Shown: positions 6,595 through 15,203, counted from the first letter of the stretch. The stretch: 34,772 bases of DNA from a bacterium (GCA_020849855.1 JADZFO010000058.1:1-34772); one strand, 5' to 3'. Notes: generated by a model not told the origin, from the letters alone. Made by a program: numbers and translations.

Positions 6595-8721
6595 CGCTGC
6601 CGGCTTGTCCGGCACTGGCGGCACGCTGCCGCCTGGGCCCGGTGTGCTCGGTGGCAACGGACGGCTGTCGGCTTCGCTCCCGCCGGAGCCGAAGAAGCGC
6701 GTCAGCTGCGCTGCCAGGGCGTCGAGGCTGCCGCCGCCCAGCAGACCGCCGCCAGCGGAGCCGGTGACCAGGATCTCCGGCATGATCTTCACGTTGTGTT
6801 CGCTCAGGGAGGCGATGGCGTTGATCAGCGCCGTCTCTGAGCGGCCGAGCGCGGCGACCTGCTCGGCGAAGGACTTCGCACGGGCCATACCGATCGCCTC
6901 CACCTCCTGGCCGCGGGCCAGACCGCTTTCGCGGATGATCGCCGCCTCGGTCTCGGCGCGGGCCAGACCGGTCTGGCGGATCACCGCCGCGTCAACATCG
7001 GCCTTGGCCAGACCTGTCTCGCGGGTATAGGCCGCCTCGCCCTCCGCCCGCGCCCGCTGGCTGGAAGCGTTGTGCTTCTGGATGTCCACGTTCACCTGGG
7101 CCTGGGCCAGCTGCAGCTGCATGTCGGCCGTACCGCGGGCCTGCTCGGTGGCGATGCGCTCCTCCTCCGCCACGCGCTGCATGCGGTAGGTCTCGACCTC
7201 CTGGTTGGCGATCTCGCGCTGGGTCAGGACCTGCACCATGTCCTCCGGCAGGATGACATCCTGAATGTAAACACCCTTGGTCTCAACCTGGTACTCCGCG
7301 AGCTGCACCGAGATGTGCTCGAAGGCCTCGCGCTGCACTTCATGGCGGGTCTCGATGAACATCACCGCCGGCATGCTCTGCAGCTTGTCGCGGAAGTGGT
7401 TGCCCACCGCCGCCTGCAGCACTTCGTTGACCAGGTTGGCCATGCTGCCGACAGAGCTGATCACCCGCGGCGCGCGGGTGTCCGGTACGTGGATCTGCAC
7501 CTGCAGGTCGAACTTGAACACGAAGCCCTCGCGGCTCTTGGCCACGATCGGCTGCAGGCGCGCGTCATAGCTGTGCGCGTGGCTGACCACATCGGCCCAG
7601 TTCAGGGTCAGGATCGCGGTCGGCACGATCTCGGCCTGGTAGCAGCGCGGGTTGATCGGGTACTTGCCCGTGCGCAGCGGCTCCTGCCAGATGCCGCGGT
7701 GTCCCGGGCGCACCAGGCTGCCGTGCTTGAATTCCGAGCCGCTTGTGTCGCGGGTGGCCAGGCCGACATAACTCTTCACCACCGCCACCTGGCCCTGCTC
7801 GACGACCAGCATCGGCACGATCTCAACAGAGACCAGGAAGGGGTTGAGCGTGAAGGCGCCATAGAGCAGCGGGTCATGCTGCAGGCCGATCTTGCCGCCG
7901 GCTTCCAGGAAGGCCTGGAAGTCCTGATAGTTGTTGTGCTGCGTGTTCTTGTTGCCCAGCAGCACCTCGATCATGTCGGCGTCAGTGCTGCCGCCGGACT
8001 CCATCTTCTCCACGTCGTCAAAGCCGCCCAGGCGGCTGGCGATGTCGCCGCTGTCCAGGGGCTCGCCCTCAAAGGTGGTGACGATGCCGATGGTATCGAT
8101 GACCCGGCCGCCCTCAGAGCTGTGCGGCTGGATGCGCACGATCTCCAGCTGATCCGGCCGCAGGCCGAAGTTCTCCGGGCTCAGCATGGCCCCGCGCAGC
8201 TGGTTTGAGCTGACCGGCACGCCATAGACGCGTCGGCGCGTGACCACCATGAAGGCCACCGGATGGATCGGCACCAGGGTGCCGGGAGGCAGCACCGGCC
8301 GCTGTACGCCCTTCTGTCCGCCGTGGCCGACGAAGGTGTAGAGGTCGGTGAAGTTGCCGAACTCGCGGCGGTAGACGGCGCTCTTCGCACCGATGGGCAG
8401 CGGGTTGCCGATCTGCGCAATGACCACGCCGATCTCGCCCGCCGGGATCTGCACCCAGGGGTGCTTCTCGACTGCGTAAAGCAGCCAGAGGCGAAAGCGC
8501 CAGCCCGGCATCAGCAGTTCACTTTGATAGCCAGCTTCGCCATTAAAGGCGATGGGGTTATCCTCAGAGAGCTTGCGCAGGCCAAAGCGCTTGATTACCA
8601 GCCCGACTTCGGTCGGTCCAATCACGTGGATCGAGGGAAGTATGAGTACGAGGGCCAGTAAGAACAACACAGCAGACCAGGCCGACAATGGGCCCAGCAC
8701 AGCCAACACATCCGTTCCCAA
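6589..8721 (-). CDS. SPFH/Band 7 (flotillin-like) membrane protein
   Basis: 710 aa, larger than typical flotillins (about 450-500). A membrane segment near residues 14-34 is followed by an SPFH region whose core is split by an insert (about 200-300). About 460-640 is a long coiled coil rich in Ala, Glu, Gln and Arg, which includes three short repeats of the type R-x-[TS]-GLA-[KR]-A-x-x-x-A-A-x-I (near 570-610). The tail is Gly/Pro rich. Family members oligomerise into membrane microdomain scaffolds; here it presumably sits in the inner membrane facing the cytoplasm or periplasm. The start is TTG, supported by AGGTG 7 nt upstream; no better ATG exists in frame. The gene stands alone. Confidence 0.85.
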   Translation of the reverse strand: MGTDVLAVLGPLSAWSAVLFLLALVLILPSIHVIGPTEVGLVIKRFGLRKLSEDNPIAFNGEAGYQSELLMPGWRFRLWLLYAVEKHPWVQIPAGEIGVVIAQIGNPLPIGAKSAVYRREFGNFTDLYTFVGHGGQKGVQRPVLPPGTLVPIHPVAFMVVTRRRVYGVPVSSNQLRGAMLSPENFGLRPDQLEIVRIQPHSSEGGRVIDTIGIVTTFEGEPLDSGDIASRLGGFDDVEKMESGGSTDADMIEVLLGNKNTQHNNYQDFQAFLEAGGKIGLQHDPLLYGAFTLNPFLVSVEIVPMLVVEQGQVAVVKSYVGLATRDTSGSEFKHGSLVRPGHRGIWQEPLRTGKYPINPRCYQAEIVPTAILTLNWADVVSHAHSYDARLQPIVAKSREGFVFKFDLQVQIHVPDTRAPRVISSVGSMANLVNEVLQAAVGNHFRDKLQSMPAVMFIETRHEVQREAFEHISVQLAEYQVETKGVYIQDVILPEDMVQVLTQREIANQEVETYRMQRVAEEERIATEQARGTADMQLQLAQAQVNVDIQKHNASSQRARAEGEAAYTRETGLAKADVDAAVIRQTGLARAETEAAIIRESGLARGQEVEAIGMARAKSFAEQVAALGRSETALINAIASLSEHNVKIMPEILVTGSAGGGLLGGGSLDALAAQLTRFFGSGGSEADSRPLPPSTPGPGGSVPPVPDKPAAA

Positions 8722-9086
8722 CTCTTTTCACCTGCACCCTGGAGTTACTTGCTCCGATGGGGTGCAAGCGAGATACTACAGCGCAAAAGGGCAGTCTGCA
8801 GGAAATTTAACGTGATACCGCGCTATCAATAAGCAGCGCGAACAGTTGCATTACATATGTAGGAACAACCTGCGGAATGCGCCCTACAATTCGAACTTTC
8901 CGCGAACTTTGGCCAGGCACTTCTGCTTGTCCTTGCCATAAAAGGGGAAGACTGCCAGATGGCCGTTCCCGCAGGACACGGCAGAGCCGCTGTGCCTCGA
9001 CTCGCCCACCAGCTTGCCATCGCCGTCGGCCTTTCGTTCAGACTCGCAGTGTAATTCAGCTGCCCAACTCCGTCGGAAGCTCCCAA
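8722..9086. other. Intergenic stretch with a decayed coding remnant
   Basis: This gap precedes the SPFH gene and lies after the stop of the small membrane protein gene. The part adjoining SPFH (8722-8880) shows no gene; the word TTGCACCCC / GGGTGCAAG style symmetry near 8735-8770 is weak. The remainder holds the fragment listed at 8884-9066. Confidence 0.4.
8884..9066 (-). pseudogene. Possible C-terminal coding remnant
   Basis: On the minus strand a frame reads AAELHCESERKADGDGK, then SAVSCGNGHLAVFPFYGKD and KQKCLAKVRGKFEL before TAG. From the first Cys on, codons end mostly in G or C, as in resident genes, and Cys/His spacing (C, C-x3-H, C) could bind metal. No start codon with a ribosome site is present and the frame extends upstream into the adjacent gene in another phase. 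It may be the tail of a lost gene, a frame-shifted C-terminus of a relative of the 9087 gene, or chance. Family not recognised. Confidence 0.3.
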
Positions 9087-9671
9087 CTATTCGGAATGCG
9101 CCACTTCTTCGCCGGGACGGCACTTGGCGCAGCGCTGATCGCGGTAGTACTCCACCAGCGGCCGCGGGTCCGCCAGCTCGCGCCCGCCCTGCATGTCGGG
9201 TATCAGATCAATCTCATGCCCGCAGGCCGTGCGGAAGCGGTAGAGATGGAAGCCCTGCAGCGTGTCAGTGATCACATACCAGTGCCGGCAACCATAGGGC
9301 GCGGGCAGCACCAGCATGTTGTGCGCGGGCCAGGCCAGGTCGCCGGCGTCGGCCGAGAAGTCCAGGCGCTCACGGGCGCGGCTGATCTTCTGCTCGGTCT
9401 CGGCCAGGCTTTCGCGCAGCTCAAGGCCGGGCACGCCCCTGGGCAGGCCATAGATAACGCGCCGCGCAGCGGGCTGACTCAGGTCCAGGCCGCTGGCCGC
9501 CGGTCGCAGACCCAGGCTTTCGCCGAGGCCCCAGGCGAAGTCCAGCAGCGGCCAGCGAAACAGCCAGACCAGCAGGAGCAGCGCCGCCAATGAGCCCAGT
9601 CCCCGCAGGGCTTCATTGGCAATCAGACCAGTAACATATTCAGCCGCTGGAGTGTTTCTCTTACTCCGCAT
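9087..9671 (-). CDS. Small single-pass membrane protein with Cys pairs, unknown
   Basis: 194 aa from the ATG at 9669-9671 (GGGGG lies about 7 nt upstream; a GTG at 9719 would add 16 residues without a better site). One strong membrane segment, LGSLAALLLLVWLFRWPLL, lies at about 24-42, so the protein is anchored with a ~150-residue soluble part. The C-terminal part has YGCRHWYVIT, then RTACGHEIDLIP and QRCAKCRPGEE, that is C-x-H and C-x2-C pairs which could bind zinc. No family is recognised. It is transcribed away from the nuclease-PIN gene, whose start lies just 70 bp away on the other strand, so the two may share a divergent promoter region. Confidence 0.6.
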   Translation of the reverse strand: MRSKRNTPAAEYVTGLIANEALRGLGSLAALLLLVWLFRWPLLDFAWGLGESLGLRPAASGLDLSQPAARRVIYGLPRGVPGLELRESLAETEQKISRARERLDFSADAGDLAWPAHNMLVLPAPYGCRHWYVITDTLQGFHLYRFRTACGHEIDLIPDMQGGRELADPRPLVEYYRDQRCAKCRPGEEVAHSE

Positions 9672-9741
9672 CCTCGATCCCCCGACAGCGTGATAGCCCG
9701 CTCCGCGGGCTGGCAACACAGAAAACAGGACGTAAATTGGG

Positions 9742-11418
9742 TTGAGACGTTACCAAGAGATAGAGCATGGGAAGCAAACTGTGAGAAAATCACATGTGCT
9801 TTACGATCTTGAGCGTTGGGATTTCCAAGCCCCTACTGACGATGTCTTATTCGAACATCTCTGCCGGGACCTTTGGGATGCCATGTATCCGTCGCACCTA
9901 GTGCAGCTGGTTGGCACCTCTGGACAACGGCAAAAGGGCTTAGATATCTATGCAAGTCATCTCGATGGAGATTTCGGAATTCAGTGCAAGTGCCAGAGTA
10001 AGATAACACCTTCACAGTTGGCTAAGATAGTAGCGGATGTGCTTAAGCACCGTCACCCAATTAAGAAGCTACTTGTCACCTACAATGGAAAGCGCGATGA
10101 ACCACTTCAATCAAGAGCTCGTCTTATCACAGCAGAGCATCACTCGTTAGGTCACTTCGCTGTGGAAGTTCACTCTTGGCACGATATACTTGGATACCTG
10201 AAGCTACATCCGATGATTGCAGCAATCTATCTGCCAGAGTATAGACCACCAGATCTATCTTTCAATGTAGATACTAGTAAAACCGAATGCTCGAACAAGC
10301 TCTCATCAATGGATGCACTCATAACTAGATATCAACTGGACTTGGCGCAGCAAGAATTAGAAGATCTTAAGCCTCGACTGTTTGATATTGCTGATAATGA
10401 TCTCAAATTCAAGTACTATTGCTCGCTGGGGCGGTTGCGCAGCAAACTAGGTAAGGTGACTGAAGCCGGAAAGTTATTCATCCAGGCGGCTACCTACCTT
10501 GATACCCCTGAAGCGCTTCTCAAGAAGGCCAGTGGTCTGCTTATGATAGATCGGTCTGCTGAGGCATTGGAGATTGCTCTCAGCGTTACAGACCATGATC
10601 CGAATAACGGTGAAGCGTGGAGCATAGTGATTCGTGCCTCTGCAGTTTTGCATAAGTACTTCGAGGTGGAGAAGATCCCTATCGGTACGAGGCGAGAGGA
10701 CAAAGTCCTATATGCTCTCGCGGCTGCCTCTGCACACAGACAGGAGTATAGACAAGCAGATGAGCTGTTTGAACATCTCAGGAAGAACGAAGACAGTGAA
10801 CTGAGTACAAACAAAGACGTAATCGCAGAGCACGCAAAGGTAAAAATGATCCTGCTGCAGAATCAACCAGACTTTCAGCCGGGAGATGGTTGTGGGGATG
10901 TACTTCGTCAACAACTGATCAGCATTACTCAACTGCTCAAAGGGCCAATCGATGAACTGCTAGCAACTGGGAGTCTCCATCATAGAGTACATTGGCTTGA
11001 GCTTAGAAGCCAGGCACAGTTCTTTCTCGGCAACTATCGAGAAGCCCTAAATGACCTGGAGATCGCTTTGGTTCTGGAGCCAGACAGTTCCAGCCTCAAG
11101 AAATCGAAAGCAGTTGTGTTGGCACAAACTGGAAGCGCTGATGAGGCTCTCCCTCTCTTGGATCAAGTCGCAGAGAGTCCTCAGGTGCCTGAAGCGCGTC
11201 TAATAAAGGCACACATACTTATGGAGGCAGGCAGGGAGGATGAAGCAAGAAAGGAACTGCGTACACTCATGAATGCAGACCTTCCAAAGAAGCTAGCTCT
11301 GGGAGTCCGAACCTTACTTCTGCGACTGGAGATCTCCAAGGGCAATGAACCTGCCATCGCAAGGTTGCTCAAGGAACTTTCTCGTCATGGGGCGACAAGA
11401 GCGGAGGTTCTTGCCTAA
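9742..11418 (+). CDS. Mrr-like PD-(D/E)XK nuclease domain with TPR repeats (5' part of split gene)
   Basis: 558 aa. Residues 30-180 form a restriction-endonuclease-like fold: FEHLCRDL (Glu38), VGTSGQRQKGLDIY (Asp68) and FGIQCKCQSK (Gln81, Lys83), matching the E...GxD...QxK core of Mrr-type nucleases, which cut DNA. Residues from about 205 to the end are TPR-like helical pairs (e.g. FFLGNYREALNDLEIALVLE). The frame stops at 11416-11418, but the -1 frame continues smoothly as LKARIARKKGSEEDAIAALH into the next frame, so both belong to one original gene. The start is unclear: TTG 9742 or GTG 9781, neither with a strong ribosome site. The coding is visibly AT-richer, with more A/T-ending codons, than all neighbours, which suggests horizontal acquisition. 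Role inferred: sensing and nuclease attack in antiviral or plasmid conflict. Confidence 0.75.
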   Translation: MRRYQEIEHGKQTVRKSHVLYDLERWDFQAPTDDVLFEHLCRDLWDAMYPSHLVQLVGTSGQRQKGLDIYASHLDGDFGIQCKCQSKITPSQLAKIVADVLKHRHPIKKLLVTYNGKRDEPLQSRARLITAEHHSLGHFAVEVHSWHDILGYLKLHPMIAAIYLPEYRPPDLSFNVDTSKTECSNKLSSMDALITRYQLDLAQQELEDLKPRLFDIADNDLKFKYYCSLGRLRSKLGKVTEAGKLFIQAATYLDTPEALLKKASGLLMIDRSAEALEIALSVTDHDPNNGEAWSIVIRASAVLHKYFEVEKIPIGTRREDKVLYALAAASAHRQEYRQADELFEHLRKNEDSELSTNKDVIAEHAKVKMILLQNQPDFQPGDGCGDVLRQQLISITQLLKGPIDELLATGSLHHRVHWLELRSQAQFFLGNYREALNDLEIALVLEPDSSSLKKSKAVVLAQTGSADEALPLLDQVAESPQVPEARLIKAHILMEAGREDEARKELRTLMNADLPKKLALGVRTLLLRLEISKGNEPAIARLLKELSRHGATRAEVLA

Positions 11419-11468
11419 AAGCGAGAATCGCTCGAAAGAAAGGCAGCGAGGAAGATGCCATAGCCGCC

Positions 11469-13553
11469 TTGCACAGCGCATTTTCTTCGCTAACTGAGAA
11501 TGAAGACCCCGAGACCACCTATTCCCTTGCATCTGAATGCCACAAAAGCGGGCTGTTTACTGAGGCTTCGCAGCTATATAAGAGGGTCATCACATTGGAC
11601 TCTGACATCTCACAGGTGGGTAATCTACTTTATTGCTATTACAAGGCTGGCTTGAACAAAGAGGCAATAGAACTCTGCACCAGTATTGATGTTCATCGCA
11701 AAACACACGACTTCGAAATCATGGAGTTAACACTCTTCGATAGAGTGGGAGCGCTGTCCCAGGCAATCGACTCTTCGACGCTTTTTCTTTCCGCGAATCC
11801 TGACGACATAGCGGTTCGTGCACGTCTTGCCATTTATCTGTACAGACTCGATTACTTCGCGCTTCTGGAAGAGCAACTGAGCATCTTAGTAGAGTCAACT
11901 AGTTTGAGCCTAAGTGAAGGAACTTCGATAGTGAAACTTCTTCACAACAGAGGCAGGACGCATGATGCTTTGAAGCTAAGTTACGAGCTTCGGCGAAGCA
12001 ACTTCGAAGTCCCGGAGGCGCACTTTCAGTTCGCCATGCTCTGCATGGGCCCACAAATCAAGGCTGTGCCGTTTCCGGAGGTTAATGAGGTGTTGCTTGA
12101 CTCCGCACTGCAAGTACAACCTTCGAATGGGTCCTTGCCAGTATGGTATGTCATTGTTGATAGAAGGGACGCCACAATCAAACATCACGAACTTGATGTT
12201 CAGTCGGATCTGAGTAAGAAGCTGCTAGGTAATCGAGTTGGAGACACCATTGAAATCACAAGCGCTCCTTTTCCAGAAGAATGTACAGTCTTGAGAGTTG
12301 TGCACAAACACGTGTTCGCGTTGGAGGAATCAGTTTCATTGCTAACGAGCGTGTACGGCGGAAGCGGACTGTTAAAGAGAGTTCCAGTCAATGACGAGTC
12401 AGCGACAGCCTTCAGAGACAGTCTAAGAGAAATGTCTGGTGTACTCGACAATGCAAGCCTTGTCAGCGAGCTGCTGCAAGCTTGGCGCGAGCGTAAGATC
12501 CCTATTGGGTTCGTGGCCTCGCGTTTTGGGTTCGATCTAGCAGGCTTTTGGACTGACCTAATTAGGACAAATGAACGTAAGGGCGTATGGACGAGTTCTC
12601 TAGAGGAACAGGCTGCAGCTGCAGCCCTGCTTGAAATGCATACCAAGCTCGTCGTTGATCTAACGTCACTTGTGCTAGTAAAGGAGTTAAATGCGCTCGA
12701 CTCACTCCTACTGGGGCCGCAACTCCTAGTAAGTCAATCAGTTATAGACGCTTTGACAAACGAGATCATGGTTAGCAGCCAGAATCATGAAAATGGACGC
12801 ATGTCAATGGGTTTTGTAGACGGAGAACCGCAAGTCTCGCACCAAACTGCAGATAAGTGCAGGCGGCATACCGAGCACTTAATTGTGCTCAAGGAGTGGA
12901 TACTGCACAACTGCAAACTGTGTCCCGTCTTAGCTCCTATTCCTGAAGTTGATAAGACCGAGCTCGAAGGAGTTCTAGGTGCAGAACTCACTGACAGTAT
13001 CTTGCTAGCGATGGAGTATGACTGTCCACTATATTGCGATGACGTAGCTTCATTGGCTTTTGCGCGTCGCGAGTATGGCGTTGCTGGGGTGTGGACACAG
13101 GATGTGTTTTCTATGCTAAATCGTCGGGGGCTTGACAACGAGTATTACGGGCGAGTAGTCCTTGACCTGGTTGAACTGCACTTTAGGCCTGTTTCAATTA
13201 CAGGAGCAGCATTAGTTGTGGCGGCAGAAATGGCAGACTGGACTTTGCAACCTCCTCTATCTAAGCTCGTAGCTGTTCTGGCTGACAATAATACCAAGAA
13301 CAGTTCAATTGTAGGTGTGCTCTCATACCTTTTATACCGGCTGTGGCTAGTCCAGTTGTCTGAGATGAAACGAAACGTCCTTGTTTTCTCTGTCTTGAAT
13401 TCGATCCGCGGAAAGCTTGATAAGAGTACGTTGGCTCTCTTGCGCGTCACAATACGGCAGCAGTTCAAATTGAACCCTCTTGGAGAAAGTGAGCTTTTGG
13501 AAGTTATCGGAACATGGTTAAAGGAGAAGGGAACAGGGCTGTACTTCAGTTAG
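11469..13553 (+). CDS. TPR - GreA/B C-terminal-like - PIN nuclease domain (3' part of split gene)
   Basis: 694 codons listed from TTG 11469, but the same frame is open further upstream and joins the preceding one by a one-base shift near 11415. There is no ribosome site at 11469, so independent translation is doubtful. Residues 1-200 are TPR-like helices. About 203-285 resembles the GreA/GreB C-terminal domain (SDLSKKLLGNRVGDTIEI, then ECTVLRVVHKHVF), which in Gre factors binds RNA polymerase. About 393-555 is a PIN ribonuclease domain with the expected acids: Asp397 (LVVDLTS), Glu432 (LTNEI), Asp524-Asp525 (YCDDVASLAFARREYGV) and Asp545. I recall a Pfam family called PIN-TPR-GreABC with this arrangement; the N-terminal nuclease adds a second effector. 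Likely a conflict-system protein that could couple polymerase sensing to RNA cleavage (inference). Confidence 0.75.
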   Translation: MHSAFSSLTENEDPETTYSLASECHKSGLFTEASQLYKRVITLDSDISQVGNLLYCYYKAGLNKEAIELCTSIDVHRKTHDFEIMELTLFDRVGALSQAIDSSTLFLSANPDDIAVRARLAIYLYRLDYFALLEEQLSILVESTSLSLSEGTSIVKLLHNRGRTHDALKLSYELRRSNFEVPEAHFQFAMLCMGPQIKAVPFPEVNEVLLDSALQVQPSNGSLPVWYVIVDRRDATIKHHELDVQSDLSKKLLGNRVGDTIEITSAPFPEECTVLRVVHKHVFALEESVSLLTSVYGGSGLLKRVPVNDESATAFRDSLREMSGVLDNASLVSELLQAWRERKIPIGFVASRFGFDLAGFWTDLIRTNERKGVWTSSLEEQAAAAALLEMHTKLVVDLTSLVLVKELNALDSLLLGPQLLVSQSVIDALTNEIMVSSQNHENGRMSMGFVDGEPQVSHQTADKCRRHTEHLIVLKEWILHNCKLCPVLAPIPEVDKTELEGVLGAELTDSILLAMEYDCPLYCDDVASLAFARREYGVAGVWTQDVFSMLNRRGLDNEYYGRVVLDLVELHFRPVSITGAALVVAAEMADWTLQPPLSKLVAVLADNNTKNSSIVGVLSYLLYRLWLVQLSEMKRNVLVFSVLNSIRGKLDKSTLALLRVTIRQQFKLNPLGESELLEVIGTWLKEKGTGLYFS

Positions 13554-13640
13554 AATCTTGACCTTCCTCCCGCCACGCCCTAACATTCCGGCGCCAAAGG
13601 ACATGCCGCCGCTTGCAAGCTCGCGTCGGTCCAGGCTGGG

Positions 13641-13704
13641 CCGGGCAAGCCCGGCAACATAAGTTTGAAACATGAACCAGCGCGCCACCGGTCCAAAACC
13701 GGTG
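13641..13704. promoter_or_regulatory. Two hairpins in the ndk leader
   Basis: CCGGGC / GCCCGG with loop AA (13641-13654) and CACCGGT / ACCGGTG with loop CCAAA (13686-13704) lie between the AT-rich gene and ndk. The second ends only 8 nt before the AGGAG ribosome site of ndk (13713-13717), so it could influence ndk translation or be the processed end of a repeat. No T-run follows, so neither is a convincing terminator for the upstream gene. Confidence 0.4.
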
Positions 13705-13724
13705 ACACCTATAGGAGAACAACA

Positions 13725-14183
13725 ATGGCCTGGGAACGTACCTTCGCAATGCTTAAGCCCGACACCGTGCAGCGCGGCATCATCGGCAACGTGCTGAGCC
13801 GCCTGGAGACCAAGGGCTTCCGCATCGTCGCCATGAAGCTGATCCAGGTCACCGAAGAGCTGGCGGCCAAGCATTACGCCGCCCACGTCGGCAAGCCTTT
13901 CTATGACGGCCTGATCAAGTACATCACCTCCAGCCCGGTTGTGGTGATGGTGCTTGAGGCCCCGCAGGCGGTCGAGCAGCTGCGCAGCTTCATCGGCGCC
14001 ACCCGCCCCAACGAGGCGGCGGCCGGCACCATCCGCGCTGACTTCGGCGTGGATATCAGCAACAACCTGATCCATGCCAGCGATTCGGTCAGCTCGGCGG
14101 CCCAGGAGATCGGTGTCTACTTCACGCAGGGCGAGCTGCTGGACTATGAGCGCGCCATCGACGAGTGGCTGGTCGGAAGATAG
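13725..14183 (+). CDS. ndk: Nucleoside diphosphate kinase
   Basis: 152 aa cytoplasmic enzyme that passes the gamma phosphate from ATP to other nucleoside diphosphates through a phospho-histidine, keeping NTP and dNTP pools balanced. Family signatures are intact: ERTFAMLKPD at the N-terminus (Lys11), the GATRPNEAAAGTIRADFG stretch and the active-site NLIHASDS with His117. The usual G of H-G-S-D is Ala here, a mild variant. Length is normal. The ATG at 13725 is chosen over an upstream frame extension because AGGAG (13713-13717) precedes it at 7 nt and the family starts here. Codon use returns to the GC-rich resident style after the AT-rich gene upstream. Confidence 0.95.
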   Translation: MAWERTFAMLKPDTVQRGIIGNVLSRLETKGFRIVAMKLIQVTEELAAKHYAAHVGKPFYDGLIKYITSSPVVVMVLEAPQAVEQLRSFIGATRPNEAAAGTIRADFGVDISNNLIHASDSVSSAAQEIGVYFTQGELLDYERAIDEWLVGR

Positions 14184-14190
14184 TGCGTAG

Positions 14191-14233
14191 TGCTCAGTGC
14201 TCAGTGTCTTCATTGCGCACTGAGCACTGAGCA
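14191..14233. repeat. Perfect 16-bp inverted repeat built of heptamers
   Basis: TGCTCAGTGCTCAGTG (14191-14206) is followed by an 11-nt loop and its exact reverse complement (14218-14233). Each arm contains two copies of the 7-bp word TGCTCAG. It lies just after ndk and could form a strong hairpin, but no T-run follows, so it resembles a repeat-derived palindrome more than a terminator. Confidence 0.75.
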
Positions 14234-14267
14234 TTGAGCACTTGTTAAGGGAGCATCAGTCTGCCCC

Positions 14268-14273
14268 TATAGT
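14268..14273 (+). promoter_or_regulatory. Candidate -10 box for a leaderless transcript
   Basis: TATAGT ends 6 nt before the GTG start at 14280, and no ribosome binding site lies in the usual place. A TTAAGG 17 nt upstream is a weak -35 candidate. This spacing would place the transcription start at or near the start codon, giving a leaderless mRNA. Confidence 0.3.
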
Positions 14274-14279
14274 TAAACG

Positions 14280-15095
14280 GTGACCGAAGCTTCTACAAAC
14301 CTGTCCAGTAAGGACCGCGTCGTGATTTGTCTCGACGGAATTGTGCGCGGCCTGTGGAAGCTGCTGCCCTTCGACTGTTCCTGGACGGACTACGTGGCCG
14401 CGGCCCAGGAGCGGCGGCCTGACCTGACCTTCATCCACCTGCAGCAGCCCTATGACTGGGAGGACCTGCTGCGCGGCAGCGCGAAGCCCTATGAGGAGCT
14501 GGTGCGCGGGATGGCCGACGAGCTGCTCTCCCACGGCGGCGACAAGTGGGAAGAGGTGCTGGTGCTGGGCTTTTCGATGGGCGGGCTGACCGCCCTGAAC
14601 CTGACCGAGGAGATCGGCTCCAGCGATGTACAGGTCGCGCCGCAGCGCCTGATCTTCTGCACCTTCGGCACGCCCTTCGGCGGCCCCTTTGATTACACCA
14701 CGGCGATGATCCAGCGCCTGCAGAACAGCTACCTCGACCGCCTTTATGACGGTGAGAGCACGCGGCGCTACTTCAAGGGCCTGCTGGACGGCGCCCGGGC
14801 CAGCCGCAGCATGCGCCTGGAGATCCTGCTGCACTACATCGAGCGCGACGAGTTCGTGCCTGAGCGCAGCGCCCTGCTGCCGGCCGAGTGGCTTTACTTC
14901 GCCCCGCAGTGGCCGCGGCTGAAGTGGGAAACGCACATCGCGCCCTGCGGCAACCGCCTGCGGCCCCATGACGGCTTTCTGCACGACTCCCTGGCGACGG
15001 CCTACATGGACGGGCTGATCGACGAACTGCTCCCGCCGCTGTGGGCAGAGCAGTCCGTCCGCCCACACAGCGGCTTCGCTGCGCCAGGGATCTGA
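14280..15095 (+). CDS. Alpha/beta-hydrolase fold protein
   Basis: 271 aa, no signal peptide, so cytoplasmic. The nucleophile elbow VLGFSMGG (Ser99) with following helix, Asp190 in HYIERDEFVP and a C-terminal His (His230 in LRPHDGF or His235 in FLHD) give a complete Ser-Asp-His triad in the right order. The N-terminus VVICLDGIVRGLW gives the first strand and the oxyanion region. Substrate is unknown; family members are esterases, lipases or thioesterases. The start is GTG at 14280, the only start that keeps the first strand, without a ribosome site. It follows ndk by 96 bp that contain a strong hairpin, so it is probably a separate transcript. Confidence 0.75.
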   Translation: MTEASTNLSSKDRVVICLDGIVRGLWKLLPFDCSWTDYVAAAQERRPDLTFIHLQQPYDWEDLLRGSAKPYEELVRGMADELLSHGGDKWEEVLVLGFSMGGLTALNLTEEIGSSDVQVAPQRLIFCTFGTPFGGPFDYTTAMIQRLQNSYLDRLYDGESTRRYFKGLLDGARASRSMRLEILLHYIERDEFVPERSALLPAEWLYFAPQWPRLKWETHIAPCGNRLRPHDGFLHDSLATAYMDGLIDELLPPLWAEQSVRPHSGFAAPGI

Positions 15096-15203
15096 GCCGT
15101 AAGCTGGCGGATCCACCTGAATCTGCCGCAGCTTGTCCGCAGTATTAATAGGTATAACTGCGGCGCGCAAGATGAAAGTTTGAGCCGAAAGGTAAAAAAC
15201 TGC

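Noticed and set aside
7072..8208. 378-codon plus frame inside the SPFH gene
   Set aside because: Antisense shadow of a GC-rich gene, rich in His/Leu/Val/Asp repeats, no domain.
11405..11425. Programmed -1 frameshift
   Set aside because: No slippery heptamer of the X-XXY-YYZ type at the frame junction and no evident downstream stem; an indel is simpler.
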